36,571 nucleotides of DNA from an uncultured Candidatus Soleaferrea sp. (GCA_934527325.1 CAKTAG010000004.1:1-36571); one strand, 5' to 3'. Counted from the first letter of the stretch, positions 27,527 through 36,454 are shown. The notes: generated by a model not told the origin, from the sequence alone. Translations and numbers: made by a program.

Positions 27527-28345
27527 TTATTTTATTATTTTCACATCATCTTTATGGTAAATTTGCGGAATAGTTTTTTTTTCATCTTCCAACATAACTT
27601 TCAAAAAACCTGTTAAAAGGTTAACATCAACAATTTCACCATTTCCATCTACTGTACTTACACGTGTTCCAATAGCAGGTGTACATTTTATTAAATCATC
27701 ATACGCATTTTGTTCATATTGCAAACAACACATTAACCTGCCACAAGTACCAGATAATTTAATAGGATTTAATGATAACCCTTGTTCTTTAGCCATTTTA
27801 ATAGATACTGTTCCAAAATCGTTTAAAAAAGTGGCACAGCAAAAAGGTTGCCCACAAATACCAAGTCCACCAAGAATTTTTGACTGATCTCTAACACCTA
27901 TTTGCCTAAGTTCTATTCTTGCTTTTAAAGTAGCAGCTAAATCTCTAACCAAATTTCTAAAATCCACTTTACCATCTGCAGAAAAATAAAATACTATCTT
28001 TCTTCTGTCAAACATACATTCAACATCAATGATTCTCATATTTAAATTATTTTTTTTTATTTTATCCATACATATGCTAAAAGCTTTTTCTTCCCGCTTT
28101 TTATTTAACTCATGTTGAACAATATCCCTTTTAGTTGCTAACCTAATAATTTCTTTTATTTCTAAATCATTTTCTGTTGCTAATTTTTCAGGTTTATCAT
28201 AATCTATTTTAACAATTTTTCCAAAAGAAACACCTTTAGAAGAATTAGCAATTACAAAATCATTCACTCGACAATTAAATTTACCTGGTAAAAAATAATA
28301 TATCTTTCCCGCTTGCCTAAATTTAACTTCTAATATTTGGGGCAT
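27527..28345 (-). CDS. ricT: PSP1-domain protein RicT (YaaT)
   Basis: 272 residues from the ATG at 28345, which follows a strong GGAGGA site; the frame extends five codons further. It carries the PSP1 domain with conserved cysteines in GICGQPFCCATF and CGRLMCCLQYEQ, which in B. subtilis help the RicA-RicF-RicT complex bind [4Fe-4S] clusters. That complex supports RNase Y mRNA maturation and developmental decisions. RicA and RicF are not in this window. It is often near holB in Firmicutes but here it is next to tgt, 24 nt upstream of it. The 144-nt stretch between it and htpX has no clear promoter. Confidence 0.9.
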   Translation of the reverse strand: MPQILEVKFRQAGKIYYFLPGKFNCRVNDFVIANSSKGVSFGKIVKIDYDKPEKLATENDLEIKEIIRLATKRDIVQHELNKKREEKAFSICMDKIKKNNLNMRIIDVECMFDRRKIVFYFSADGKVDFRNLVRDLAATLKARIELRQIGVRDQSKILGGLGICGQPFCCATFLNDFGTVSIKMAKEQGLSLNPIKLSGTCGRLMCCLQYEQNAYDDLIKCTPAIGTRVSTVDGNGEIVDVNLLTGFLKVMLEDEKKTIPQIYHKDDVKIIK

Positions 28346-28504
28346 ATATCTGTCCTCCAAATTTTATTTTTACAGTTAATTTGCTTATACACATAAAATT
28401 TATTTGTATAGCATTATTCTTTGTTGAATTTTTAAAGCAAAACTTCAACATATTTTAAATATATATTTTTAGTTATTATTGCAACTAAACTCAATTATAT
28501 TTAA

Positions 28505-29488
28505 TTAATACATAACTTTAAGTTTGGCAATTCTATCTTCTATAGGCGGATGTGTAGAAAACAAATTTGTAATAGCTTTTGTAGGGTTAAAAATGTATAA
28601 CCCTATTAAATTTTGCCCACCAAGTTCATCTATATCTTTTTTTGTATATTTATAATTATTACTTTGGTTAGCAAGCTTAGTTAACGCCGAAGCTAAACCG
28701 TTAGAATATCCACATAACCTAACGGCATTAGCATCGGCTGCATATTCCCTTTTTCTTGAAATAGACAAGTTAACTAAATTACCAATTAACCTAACACCCC
28801 ATGATAATATTACTGCTGCAACAGATACAATAAAAATTATATAACCCAAGTTATTATTTGCACTATCTGATGACGAAGAATTAGAATCTTTTCTTCTATT
28901 ATTACCGCTTCTACCAAACCAAGCTAACCTATATAACATATCACCTAAAATTATAGCTACACTAAATAAACTAACTGCAACAGTAGAAATAAGCACATCA
29001 TATTGTGCTATATGTGACATTTCGTGAGCAATAACTCCTTCAAGTTCTAAATCATCCATCATATCAAGTAAACCTTCTGTTACACCAATATATGCAGTTT
29101 TAGGAGAAAAACCACCTGCAAAAGCATTGGGAATTTTTGTAGGTAAAATATAAACCTCCGGAGTTTTATTTAAACCAGCAGCAATAGCCAAACCTTCTAC
29201 TAAATTTTTTGCTCTTATATGCTTTGGGTTATTTATATCAATTGGGGTCCCTTTTGTTGACATCATTATAAAAAATTTTGAAGTTAGCAAATTTAACGGT
29301 ACAACTATAACAGTAACTAACACACCTATAAAAATACCAGAATAAACATCATTCATATAATAGCCTATAGCAATAGATAATATAAAAATTATAGCCACAA
29401 AAATAAAAATCAAAAAAAACGTTTTTAATTGATTTTTTCTAATTTCTTGATGCACAAAAATACGTTTATTTTGATATTTATTATTCAT
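28505..29488 (-). CDS. htpX: HtpX-like membrane metalloprotease (M48 family)
   Basis: 327 residues. Two N-terminal membrane helices (about 22-42 and 47-70), then HEMSH at 155-159 with His155, Glu156 and His159, and the third zinc ligand Glu248 in SRKREYAAD. A Ser/Asn-rich insertion (about 194-214) lies between hydrophobic segments at about 168-190 and 215-240. HtpX degrades misfolded membrane proteins from the cytoplasmic side. It overlaps the lemA stop by one base (TAATG), a coupling seen with lemA-htpX pairs in other bacteria. It is the last gene of the pspA-orf106-lemA-htpX cluster. Confidence 0.94.
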   Translation of the reverse strand: MNNKYQNKRIFVHQEIRKNQLKTFFLIFIFVAIIFILSIAIGYYMNDVYSGIFIGVLVTVIVVPLNLLTSKFFIMMSTKGTPIDINNPKHIRAKNLVEGLAIAAGLNKTPEVYILPTKIPNAFAGGFSPKTAYIGVTEGLLDMMDDLELEGVIAHEMSHIAQYDVLISTVAVSLFSVAIILGDMLYRLAWFGRSGNNRRKDSNSSSSDSANNNLGYIIFIVSVAAVILSWGVRLIGNLVNLSISRKREYAADANAVRLCGYSNGLASALTKLANQSNNYKYTKKDIDELGGQNLIGLYIFNPTKAITNLFSTHPPIEDRIAKLKVMY

Positions 29489-30042
29489 TATAAATCACCT
29501 ATACGCAAATTATCTGCATATTCTCTTTCAATATCTGAAATCTCATAAGATGGTTCTGGTTTAAATTTTAATATATTAGCTAATATATTAGTTGGAAAAG
29601 TTTCTAACGAAGAATTATAATTCATAACAGAAATATTATACCTACTTCTAGCATAAGCTATTTTTTCTTCAACATCTTTTATATGGTCCATCAATTTTAA
29701 AAAACCTGAATTTGCCTGCAATTGCGGATAGTTTTCAGCTAACCCTAAAATTGGTGCCATCATTTTAGATATTTTATCATTAGCTGTAATTGCTTCGCTT
29801 TTATTACCAGATAACATTTTTTCTCTCATATTCATAATTTTAGCTAAAGTTTCTTGCTCATAATTAGTTTGCATTTTTAATGTATCTACAACATTGGTTA
29901 AAATATTAGCTTTCTTCTTTAATTGAACATCTATAGAAGCCCAAGCTTCCTTGATATAATTCTTTTTTCTAATTAACGAGTTATAAGAAGCTACAAAAAT
30001 AATAATCAATATTAATACAATAATTAGCCCATATTTAACCAT
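29488..30042 (-). CDS. lemA: LemA family protein
   Basis: 184 residues from the ATG at 30042 (a TTG sits one codon earlier). One N-terminal membrane helix (about 4-22) leads to a long helical domain starting with NYIKEAWASIDVQLKKKANI, the family signature around residues 30-50. LAENYPQLQAN is another typical segment, and a C-terminal tail ends with ERTYAD-like residues (EREYADNL). LemA proteins are cytoplasmic-facing or periplasmic coiled structures of unclear function, often beside HtpX. GAGGGG precedes the start. It overlaps htpX by one base and follows orf106 by about 30 nt. Confidence 0.94.
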   Translation of the reverse strand: MVKYGLIIVLILIIIFVASYNSLIRKKNYIKEAWASIDVQLKKKANILTNVVDTLKMQTNYEQETLAKIMNMREKMLSGNKSEAITANDKISKMMAPILGLAENYPQLQANSGFLKLMDHIKDVEEKIAYARSRYNISVMNYNSSLETFPTNILANILKFKPEPSYEISDIEREYADNLRIGDL

Positions 30043-30072
30043 CAAATTCCCCTCTTTTATATATAACTACTT

Positions 30073-30393
30073 TTATATAACAAAATTTTCAATTTCTTTT
30101 TTATTATTTAATATAAAAGAAACTAACCAGTTTGTTTCTAAATCATTGTAACGATGCAAATCTGAATGTAAAAATTTTGTAGAATAAAATTTGCCCATAT
30201 GTTCTATTTGTAAATCTGCTTCTCTTTTTAATATAGTTTTATTGTATAAAAGTTTTAATTTTACACCATTAATAGTAGAAAGTTTTTCTTCGCTTTTTAT
30301 TGGCAAAGATTTTGTAAGCATACGTATAAAATAATAAGCATCATTTCTATCATCGTTACTCACATATTCAGGAACAGATATAATCTGGCTCAT
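30073..30393 (-). CDS. Small unrecognised protein in the PspA-LemA-HtpX cluster
   Basis: 106 residues; family not recognised. It is soluble, with no signal peptide or membrane helix. The N-terminal part has acidic stretches (SNDDRNDAYYFIRML), the middle has two short probable strands (GVKLKLLYNK and ADLQIEHMGKFYS), and the end is helical (NWLVSFILNNKKEIENF). GGTGA precedes its ATG and only 3 nt separate it from pspA upstream, so it is surely co-transcribed and probably co-translated with pspA. Its position suggests a role with PspA or LemA at the membrane, but that is inference only. Confidence 0.75.
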   Translation of the reverse strand: MSQIISVPEYVSNDDRNDAYYFIRMLTKSLPIKSEEKLSTINGVKLKLLYNKTILKREADLQIEHMGKFYSTKFLHSDLHRYNDLETNWLVSFILNNKKEIENFVI

Positions 30394-30396
30394 ACT

Positions 30397-31077
30397 TTAT
30401 TCACCATCTTTATCGTTGTTATTACCAAAAACCTCTAACTTTAAAACTTCTAAATCATCATCAACTGGTTTTTTATCATAATGTTCAAACTTAGCTTCCA
30501 TATTATCTTTTTCTAATTCATGTAAAGATTCAATTTTCCTTTTAGAAGCATTAACTTTTTCTTCCATTCTATTCAAGCTATCATAAATGTTAGCTTTAGA
30601 AGCAGTAGAAAGAACTTTTGTAACTTTTTCATTTGCTTTATTTACTCTATCTTGTGCAATAATATTATCTTTTTTTCGTTTTGCATCGTTAATTCTGGCT
30701 TCTATTTCTTCTAAACTAGTTCTTAATATTTTTACTTGTTCAGTTTGAGATTCAAAATTTTTCAATAGTGATTCATACTGTTCTTTATATTTATTTCTTT
30801 CTAACAAAGCCTCTTTAGCATCATTTTCGTTGTTTGCTTTTAAAGCATTGGTAGCTCTATTGTGCCAAACATCAGCTTGCTTTTTTGCTTCATCTGATAG
30901 AGTTTTTAACCTTTTAGCTTCAGCCATGCAATCTGCTACAGCATCGGTAGTTTCTTTTCTAACGTTTTCTAAATCTCTAATCATTTGGTCTAAAACAATT
31001 TTAGGGTCTTCTATTGATTCAACTGCTGAATTTGCATAACCTTTTAATATTGTAGAAATTTTTGAAAAAATACCCAT
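30397..31077 (-). CDS. pspA: Phage shock protein A / IM30 family
   Basis: 226 residues from the ATG at 31077, supported by GGTGGGAG upstream and by the family start MGIFSKISTILKGYANS, an amphipathic helix that binds stressed membranes; the open frame runs 17 codons further without a match. The rest is continuous helix and coiled coil, with the conserved segment ESIEDPKIVLDQMIRDL (about 20-37). PspA forms ESCRT-III-like assemblies on damaged membranes. A TATAAT-like -10 (31119-31114) lies upstream, but no good -35 at 16-18 bases. Genes downstream are orf106, lemA and htpX, all linked to the envelope. Confidence 0.93.
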   Translation of the reverse strand: MGIFSKISTILKGYANSAVESIEDPKIVLDQMIRDLENVRKETTDAVADCMAEAKRLKTLSDEAKKQADVWHNRATNALKANNENDAKEALLERNKYKEQYESLLKNFESQTEQVKILRTSLEEIEARINDAKRKKDNIIAQDRVNKANEKVTKVLSTASKANIYDSLNRMEEKVNASKRKIESLHELEKDNMEAKFEHYDKKPVDDDLEVLKLEVFGNNNDKDGE

Positions 31078-31161
31078 AACAAAATACAACTCCCACCTAC
31101 AAAATATATTAATATTATAATACATCAATTTATGCTAAAATTCAATAGTTTTAATGTAAAA

Positions 31162-31497
31162 TTAGTTTTCTATTTTTTTAAACATATTAATGGCATCTTC
31201 AACAGAATTATCTGCAATAAATTCTAATTCAGGAATTTTTCTAATTTTTAACCTATTTCCAATTTCATTTTTAATTAACCCTTTAGCAGCGTTAAGGCAC
31301 TCAGCAGCTACCTTTGCTCCTTTAATGCCATCCATAGAACTAACGTATATTTTGGAATAAGACATATCTTTTGTTAATGAAACATTAATAACTGTTAATA
31401 ATTGATTCTTTACTCTTGGATCTTTTATTATATGCAATATATTGGTAATTTCTCTTTTTAAATCTTCACATACTCTAGCAGTTTTATAACTAGGCAT
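31162..31497 (-). CDS. rbfA: Ribosome-binding factor A
   Basis: 111 residues from the ATG at 31497, chosen because the product starts MPSYKTARV like other RbfA; an in-frame TTG lies five codons earlier. The KH-like fold is recognised from the N-terminal helix with VCEDLKREITNIL, the DPRVK segment, and the LRIRKIPELEF-type end (LKIRKIPELEFIADNS). It helps mature the 30S subunit. It follows infB in the usual order, 41 nt after its stop. The customary downstream truB and ribF genes are missing; pspA follows instead. Confidence 0.95.
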   Translation of the reverse strand: MPSYKTARVCEDLKREITNILHIIKDPRVKNQLLTVINVSLTKDMSYSKIYVSSMDGIKGAKVAAECLNAAKGLIKNEIGNRLKIRKIPELEFIADNSVEDAINMFKKIEN

Positions 31498-31538
31498 TAT
31501 ATTTTCACCCAACTTTTTAATTATTTAACAAATTAAAA

Positions 31539-34094
31539 TTAATCTCTATATTCTTCAATAATGTAACCTTCTAAAATATCGCCTTCTTTTATATCCATAA
31601 AATTATTTAGTGTAATTCCACATTCAAAACCGGCCACAACTTCTTTAACGTCATCTTTAACTCTTTTTAAAGATTTTATCTCATCATCTGCAATCACTAT
31701 GCCATCTCTTACAACTCTAATTTTACAATTTCTAGATATTTTGCCATTTAAAATATAACAACCTGCTACCATTCCAACACTAGATATTTTATAAACTTTT
31801 CTTATTTCAGCTCTACCCAATTCAACTTCTCTTGTTTTTGGTGCAAGCATTCCCTTCATAGCAGATTTAATCTCTTCTATAGCATTATAAATAACCCTAT
31901 AAAATCTAATATCTGTTTCATTCATTTCTGCAATTTCTTTTGCAATTGGGTCTGGCCGAACATTAAAGCCAATAATTATAGCATTAGATGCATTAGCAAG
32001 CATAACATCTGATTTGTTTATTCCACCAACTCCACCATGAATAACTTTTACACGTATTTCTTCATTAGATAGCTTTTCAAGAGATTGTTTTATAGCTTCA
32101 ACAGACCCATTTACATCAGCTTTAACAATAATAGGCAATTCCTTCATTTCCCCTTGAGATATTTGAGAAAACAAATTATCTAAAGTCACTTTTTGGTAAG
32201 AATTAAATTTTTCTTGTTTAATATCATGTTTTCGTTTATCAATTAATTCTTTAGCTAATTTTTCATTTTCAACAACATTAAATATATCGCCAGCTGATGG
32301 TACTTCAGATAACCCTGTAATTTCAACCGGAACAGATGGACCAGCTGCATCAACTTTATTACCATGATCATCTTTCATAACTCTTACTTTACCAATTGAT
32401 GTTCCAGCTATAATAATATCACCTTTTTTTAAAGTACCATTTTGAACCAAAATAGTGGCAATTGGGCCTCTACCCTTATCTAACCGCGCTTCTATTACAG
32501 TACCTTTAGCCAACCTATTTGGGTTAGCTTTTAAATCTTTAACTTCTGCTACAAGAGAAACCATTTCTAATAGTGTATCTATATTCTCGTGTTTTTTTGC
32601 CGAAATAGGAACACATATAACATCCCCACCCCATTCTTCTGGTACAAGGTCATATTCCATTAATTCCTGTTTTACTTTATCTGGGTTAGCACCAGGTTTA
32701 TCTATTTTATTTATAGCCACAATAATAGAAACGCCTGCTGCTTTAGCATGGTTAATTGCTTCAACAGTTTGTGGCATAATACCATCATCTGCAGCTACCA
32801 CCAAAATAGCAATATCTGTTATTTGAGCACCCCTTGCTCTCATAGAAGTAAATGCTTCATGGCCAGGAGTATCTAAAAAAGTAATATAATCATTATTTAT
32901 ACAAACTCTATATGCACCAATATGTTGTGTAATACCACCAGCTTCTGTAGATGTGACATTAGCATTTCTTATAGCATCTAATAATGAGGTTTTACCATGG
33001 TCAACATGCCCCATAACTACAACTATTGGGCTTCTAGTAACTAAATTTTCTTTTTTATCTTCTGTATCATCAAATAATCTTTCTTCTATAGTTACAATAA
33101 CTTCTTTTTCACACTTAACATCAAATTCTTCTGCAATAAGGCTAGCCGTATTATAATCTATTGTTTGAGTAACATTTGCCATTATTCCTAACAACATCAA
33201 CTTTTTAATAATTTGGGTAGCAGGTAGCCTTAATTTAGATGCCAGTTCACCAACAACCAACTCTTCTGGAATAATAATTTTAGAAGGTTTATTTTTTTTA
33301 CGTTGCTCTTCCAATCTGCGTAGTTTTTCAGCCTCTGTCTCTTTTTTACCAAATTGTTGCCTTGCTCTTTGAACAGATTTTTGAGTAATTTTTTGTTTCT
33401 TTGAATATTCAGTTTTAACCACATTTTGAGGAGCAATTTTTTCATATTTCTCGTCATATTTGTCTAAATTTACATCAGACGTCCTCATATCTACAGTTTT
33501 AGTGCCTTCAAACTTTTTAGAATGTATTAAAGGCTTATTTTCCATTTTATTACGTATGTTTGTATTTTCAATATTATTAAAACCAAGCTTAATAGTTTTA
33601 GTTGAATTAGCTGGTTTATTTTGAATTTGTTTTTTATTGTTAGTTTTAAATTTATTATTATCTTTTTTATTATTATCCTTATTGAAAGATTTTTTATCGT
33701 AACCACCATTAAATTTGGAAAAATTTTTATTAACGTTGTTGTTTTGGCTTGTAGAGTTACGTGCGTTAAAATTAGATTTTTTTAATCCAGCATCCTTTTT
33801 ATCCATATTAGTTTTGTTATTGTTTACATTACTAGTATTTTTTGCAGTAGTTGTTTTTTCTTCTTTTTTATAATTAATTATAGTTTTATTATTTTCAACA
33901 AGGTAATTTTGAATGTTTTCTACATTATTGATATTAGATAAATGCTCCATAATTAAATTTAATTCTTGCTCATGAATAACACTATTATGTTTTCTTAAAT
34001 TTTCAGAAGGTAAATATTCTTCTAAAAAATTTATAATTTCTTTACTGGTTTTTCCAATATCTCTAGCTACTTCATATATTTTACGTTTTATCAA
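31539..34094 (-). CDS. infB: Translation initiation factor IF-2
   Basis: 851 residues. The N-terminal IF2N helices (1-55) are followed by a disordered Asn/Lys-rich linker (about 70-260). A second IF2N-like segment (about 275-330) precedes the GTPase domain: GHVDHGKT at 362-369, DTPGHEAF and NKIDKP. Domains II, III (with VNGSVEAIKQSL) and the C-terminal fMet-tRNA-binding domain follow. IF2 brings initiator tRNA to the 30S subunit and promotes subunit joining. The start is TTG with AAAGGAG about 11 nt upstream. It follows ylxQ by 32 nt. Confidence 0.98.
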   Translation of the reverse strand: MIKRKIYEVARDIGKTSKEIINFLEEYLPSENLRKHNSVIHEQELNLIMEHLSNINNVENIQNYLVENNKTIINYKKEEKTTTAKNTSNVNNNKTNMDKKDAGLKKSNFNARNSTSQNNNVNKNFSKFNGGYDKKSFNKDNNKKDNNKFKTNNKKQIQNKPANSTKTIKLGFNNIENTNIRNKMENKPLIHSKKFEGTKTVDMRTSDVNLDKYDEKYEKIAPQNVVKTEYSKKQKITQKSVQRARQQFGKKETEAEKLRRLEEQRKKNKPSKIIIPEELVVGELASKLRLPATQIIKKLMLLGIMANVTQTIDYNTASLIAEEFDVKCEKEVIVTIEERLFDDTEDKKENLVTRSPIVVVMGHVDHGKTSLLDAIRNANVTSTEAGGITQHIGAYRVCINNDYITFLDTPGHEAFTSMRARGAQITDIAILVVAADDGIMPQTVEAINHAKAAGVSIIVAINKIDKPGANPDKVKQELMEYDLVPEEWGGDVICVPISAKKHENIDTLLEMVSLVAEVKDLKANPNRLAKGTVIEARLDKGRGPIATILVQNGTLKKGDIIIAGTSIGKVRVMKDDHGNKVDAAGPSVPVEITGLSEVPSAGDIFNVVENEKLAKELIDKRKHDIKQEKFNSYQKVTLDNLFSQISQGEMKELPIIVKADVNGSVEAIKQSLEKLSNEEIRVKVIHGGVGGINKSDVMLANASNAIIIGFNVRPDPIAKEIAEMNETDIRFYRVIYNAIEEIKSAMKGMLAPKTREVELGRAEIRKVYKISSVGMVAGCYILNGKISRNCKIRVVRDGIVIADDEIKSLKRVKDDVKEVVAGFECGITLNNFMDIKEGDILEGYIIEEYRD

Positions 34095-34126
34095 TATATA
34101 TCTAACTCCTTTTATATAGCACTAAT

Positions 34127-34426
34127 TTAAATTTTTAAAATTGCAGTTGCCAAGTTTAAATTTAAAATTGAAATTGCAACAACTTTTTTATAAAAAATAC
34201 TTAATAACACATCTGAATTAAATGGTACACAAATACACTGTATATTATTTATATTAGAAAATTTCTCTAACTCATTTTTAGTCCTATCTGAAGCATCATT
34301 TAACAAAATAACTAACTTAGATTTATGTTGACATATAGATGATTTAACAGCATCAAAACCTATACACACATCACCTGCTTTTTTAGCAAACGATATATAT
34401 GTTATAATTTTATTTTCTTTCATCAT
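34127..34426 (-). CDS. ylxQ: L7Ae-family RNA-binding protein YlxQ
   Basis: 99 residues; two ATG codons stand in tandem, so the start may be 34423. The family signature FAKKAGDVCIGFDAV lies at about 13-27, followed by KLVILLNDASDRTKNEL, the usual L7Ae core. Members bind kink-turn-type RNA; the precise role of YlxQ is unsettled. It overlaps the end of rnpM by 17 bases, implying translational coupling, and it precedes infB, the conserved operon position. The C-terminus is somewhat diverged. Confidence 0.9.
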   Translation of the reverse strand: MMKENKIITYISFAKKAGDVCIGFDAVKSSICQHKSKLVILLNDASDRTKNELEKFSNINNIQCICVPFNSDVLLSIFYKKVVAISILNLNLATAILKI

Positions 34427-34685
34427 TTAGCGCCCTTTCCATATCATCATACATATCATCTGTTATATTACTAGCAAGTGCTCTTTCTAAAGCTTTTATT
34501 TTTCTAGCTTTTTTTAAACAATTCATATTTTTACATATGTAAGCTCCTCTACCTGATATTTTATAAGAATCATCTATAATAACCTTTCCATTGTTAATTA
34601 CAAATCTAGTTAATAAACTTTTTGCTTTATGCTCTCTGCACACACAACACATTCTTATTGGTTCTCGTTTTATTTTTTTTTCCAT
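34410..34685 (-). CDS. rnpM: YlxR/RnpM family RNA-binding protein
   Basis: 91 residues. Family motifs are RMCCVCREHKAKSLLTRFV (about 12-30) and GRGAYICKNMNCLKKARK (about 45-62), with Cys residues in CVC and ICKNMNC. In B. subtilis the YlxR protein binds RNase P RNA and modulates its activity (hence RnpM). AGGAAA precedes the ATG. It sits between nusA and ylxQ as in most Firmicutes. It continues 10-25 residues past the typical core with an acidic tail. Confidence 0.93.
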   Translation of the reverse strand: MEKKIKREPIRMCCVCREHKAKSLLTRFVINNGKVIIDDSYKISGRGAYICKNMNCLKKARKIKALERALASNITDDMYDDMERALNDERK

Positions 34686-34705
34686 AATTATTTCCTATAA
34701 TTAAT

Positions 34706-35848
34706 TTAATTAATTTTTGTTTCTTCGTCAAGGTTAAAAAATACATTCTCTTCTTCAGATTCAACATTTTGAGATTCTTGCTGTAATTCAATTTCTTTCC
34801 TTACATCATCAAGCATGCTTTCTGGTTTTATATCTATTTTCCATCCAGTTAATTTAGCAGATAATCTAACATTTTGACCTCTATTACCAATAGCCAAAGA
34901 TAGTTGACTATCTGGTACAACTACATAACATCCTTTTTCTGGCGTATTTTTAGCTATAACACATATTATATTAGCAGGAGCTAATGCATTAGATATATAT
35001 TCAACAAAATCATCACTATATTTAACAATATCTATTTTTTCACCTGCAAGTTCATTCACTATTTTGTTTACTCTCATTCCTTTAGCACCAACACAAGAAC
35101 CAACTGGATCAATGTTACTATTGTGACTAACAACTGCTATTTTTGTTCTAGAACCAGCTTCTCTTGCAATAGATTTTATTTCGATAATACCATCTATAAT
35201 TTCAGGCACTTCATTTTCAAATAATTTTTTCACCAGCTCTGGATGTGTTCTAGAAATTAAAATTCTTGGTCCTTTATCTGTTTTTGTTACTTCAGCCACA
35301 TAAATTTTTATAACATTTCCTTCTACAAGAACCTCATTAGGAATTTGTTCAGACTTGGGTAAAATAGTTTCAGATAAATCAATAGCAATTGTAGCATTAC
35401 CTTTTTTAGGGTCAACTTTAGTTACAATTACAGAAACTATATCATGTTCTTTTTCTTTAAATTGGTTATATACGTAACTTTTTTCTGCATCTCTAATACC
35501 TTGCTTAATAACATGTTTAGCCGAAATAACAGCAATGCGTCCAAATTTTTTAGGTTCTAAATTAATTGTCACCGGAAATCCGACTTTAGCATTTACGTCA
35601 TATTTTACAGCTTCATCTAACAACATTTCATTTGCTACATCTTTTACTTCCTCAACCACATTTTTTACAATAGATACAGAAAAAACATCTTTATCAATAT
35701 CTAATTCTACTATAACATGTAATACATTCCCATACTCTTTTCTTATAGCTACTATTATAGCATTTTTAATCCTCTCTAACAATTCCGCTACATCTATACC
35801 TTTTTCTTTTTTCAATAACCTCAAAGCATCGAAAAATTCTTTATTCAT
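34706..35848 (-). CDS. nusA: Transcription elongation/termination factor NusA
   Basis: 380 residues, Firmicute size without the acidic C-terminal repeats of E. coli. An N-terminal RNA polymerase-binding domain (1-~125) precedes an S1 domain (about 135-200). Two KH domains follow: the first around DPVGSCVGAKGMRVNKI and the second with VVPDSQLSLAIGNRGQNVRL. The tail (about 350-380) is acidic and low complexity. NusA slows polymerase, promotes hairpin-dependent termination and joins antitermination complexes. AAAGGTGG precedes the ATG. It follows rimP by 43 nt and may regulate its own operon through the leader hairpin at 36433-36454. Confidence 0.97.
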   Translation of the reverse strand: MNKEFFDALRLLKKEKGIDVAELLERIKNAIIVAIRKEYGNVLHVIVELDIDKDVFSVSIVKNVVEEVKDVANEMLLDEAVKYDVNAKVGFPVTINLEPKKFGRIAVISAKHVIKQGIRDAEKSYVYNQFKEKEHDIVSVIVTKVDPKKGNATIAIDLSETILPKSEQIPNEVLVEGNVIKIYVAEVTKTDKGPRILISRTHPELVKKLFENEVPEIIDGIIEIKSIAREAGSRTKIAVVSHNSNIDPVGSCVGAKGMRVNKIVNELAGEKIDIVKYSDDFVEYISNALAPANIICVIAKNTPEKGCYVVVPDSQLSLAIGNRGQNVRLSAKLTGWKIDIKPESMLDDVRKEIELQQESQNVESEEENVFFNLDEETKIN

Positions 35849-35891
35849 TTTTTGTTATTCCACCTTTGAATTTAATTTAACAAACATATTT

Positions 35892-36374
35892 TTAAAAATC
35901 CTCTTTAACACTAAAAGGAAGTTTTATATATGCTGCTTCTTTTTTATTAAAAGACATTTCTAAACCATCATTTAATAATACAGTTAAAATATCACCATCA
36001 AAATTTATTAACCGTGCTTCTAAATTTTTATATCCATTAACATTTCTTATAAATTTTATGTTTATAATACTCCCAATATATTTTTTAATATGCCAATCTC
36101 TAGTTAATTCTCGTTCTATTCCCGGGGAAGAAACTTCTAAAAAATAACTATGCTCTATAGGGTCTATTTCATCTATTAAAGGGTCTATGTTTCTGCTAAA
36201 GTTTTCACAGTCGTTAATATTAACACCATCTTTTTTGTCAATAAATATTTTAAGGAACCAATTGGGGCCCTCTTTTTCAAATCTAATATCCCATATATCT
36301 AACTGCATTTTTTCTGCAATAGGCTCAACTATCTTAAAAACAGTTTCTACAGTAGAGTTCTTTTTATTAGCCAA
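35892..36374 (-). CDS. rimP: Ribosome maturation factor RimP
   Basis: 160 residues. The N-terminal domain has VEPIAEKMQLDIWDIRFEKEG and NWFLKIFIDKK followed by NDCENFSRNIDPLID; the family signature YFLEVSSPGIERELTRDWH (about 96-115) closes the first domain. The C-terminal SH3-like domain ends near IKLPFSVKEDF. RimP helps assemble the 30S subunit. The start is TTG with GGAGG 9 nt upstream. It is the first gene of the operon, downstream of a consensus promoter. Confidence 0.96.
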   Translation of the reverse strand: MANKKNSTVETVFKIVEPIAEKMQLDIWDIRFEKEGPNWFLKIFIDKKDGVNINDCENFSRNIDPLIDEIDPIEHSYFLEVSSPGIERELTRDWHIKKYIGSIINIKFIRNVNGYKNLEARLINFDGDILTVLLNDGLEMSFNKKEAAYIKLPFSVKEDF

Positions 36375-36432
36375 TAAACTTTTCCTCCATGTTTTAAAAT
36401 TATCAATGAAAATCAGTATTTAAATAAATTAA

Positions 36433-36454
36433 AGAGTGAGATAAAACCCACTCT
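36433..36454 (-). terminator. Terminator-like leader hairpin ahead of rimP
   Basis: On the minus strand AGAGTGGG (36454-36447) pairs with CTCACTCT (36440-36433), eight pairs including one G-T, with a six-base loop. An interrupted T-rich tract follows. It lies in the untranslated leader, between the promoter and rimP, and could act as an attenuator or could end a transcript arriving from upstream. Confidence 0.5.

Noticed and set aside
28361..28504. Promoter or terminator between htpX and ricT
   Set aside because: Two short stems (7 pairs) and several AT-rich hexamers exist, but no -35/-10 pair with correct spacing and no stem with a T-run.
35535..35963. Plus-strand open frame of 142 codons antisense to nusA and rimP
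   Set aside because: Overlaps two conserved genes and has low-complexity Ser/Thr/Phe composition typical of antisense frames in AT-rich DNA.
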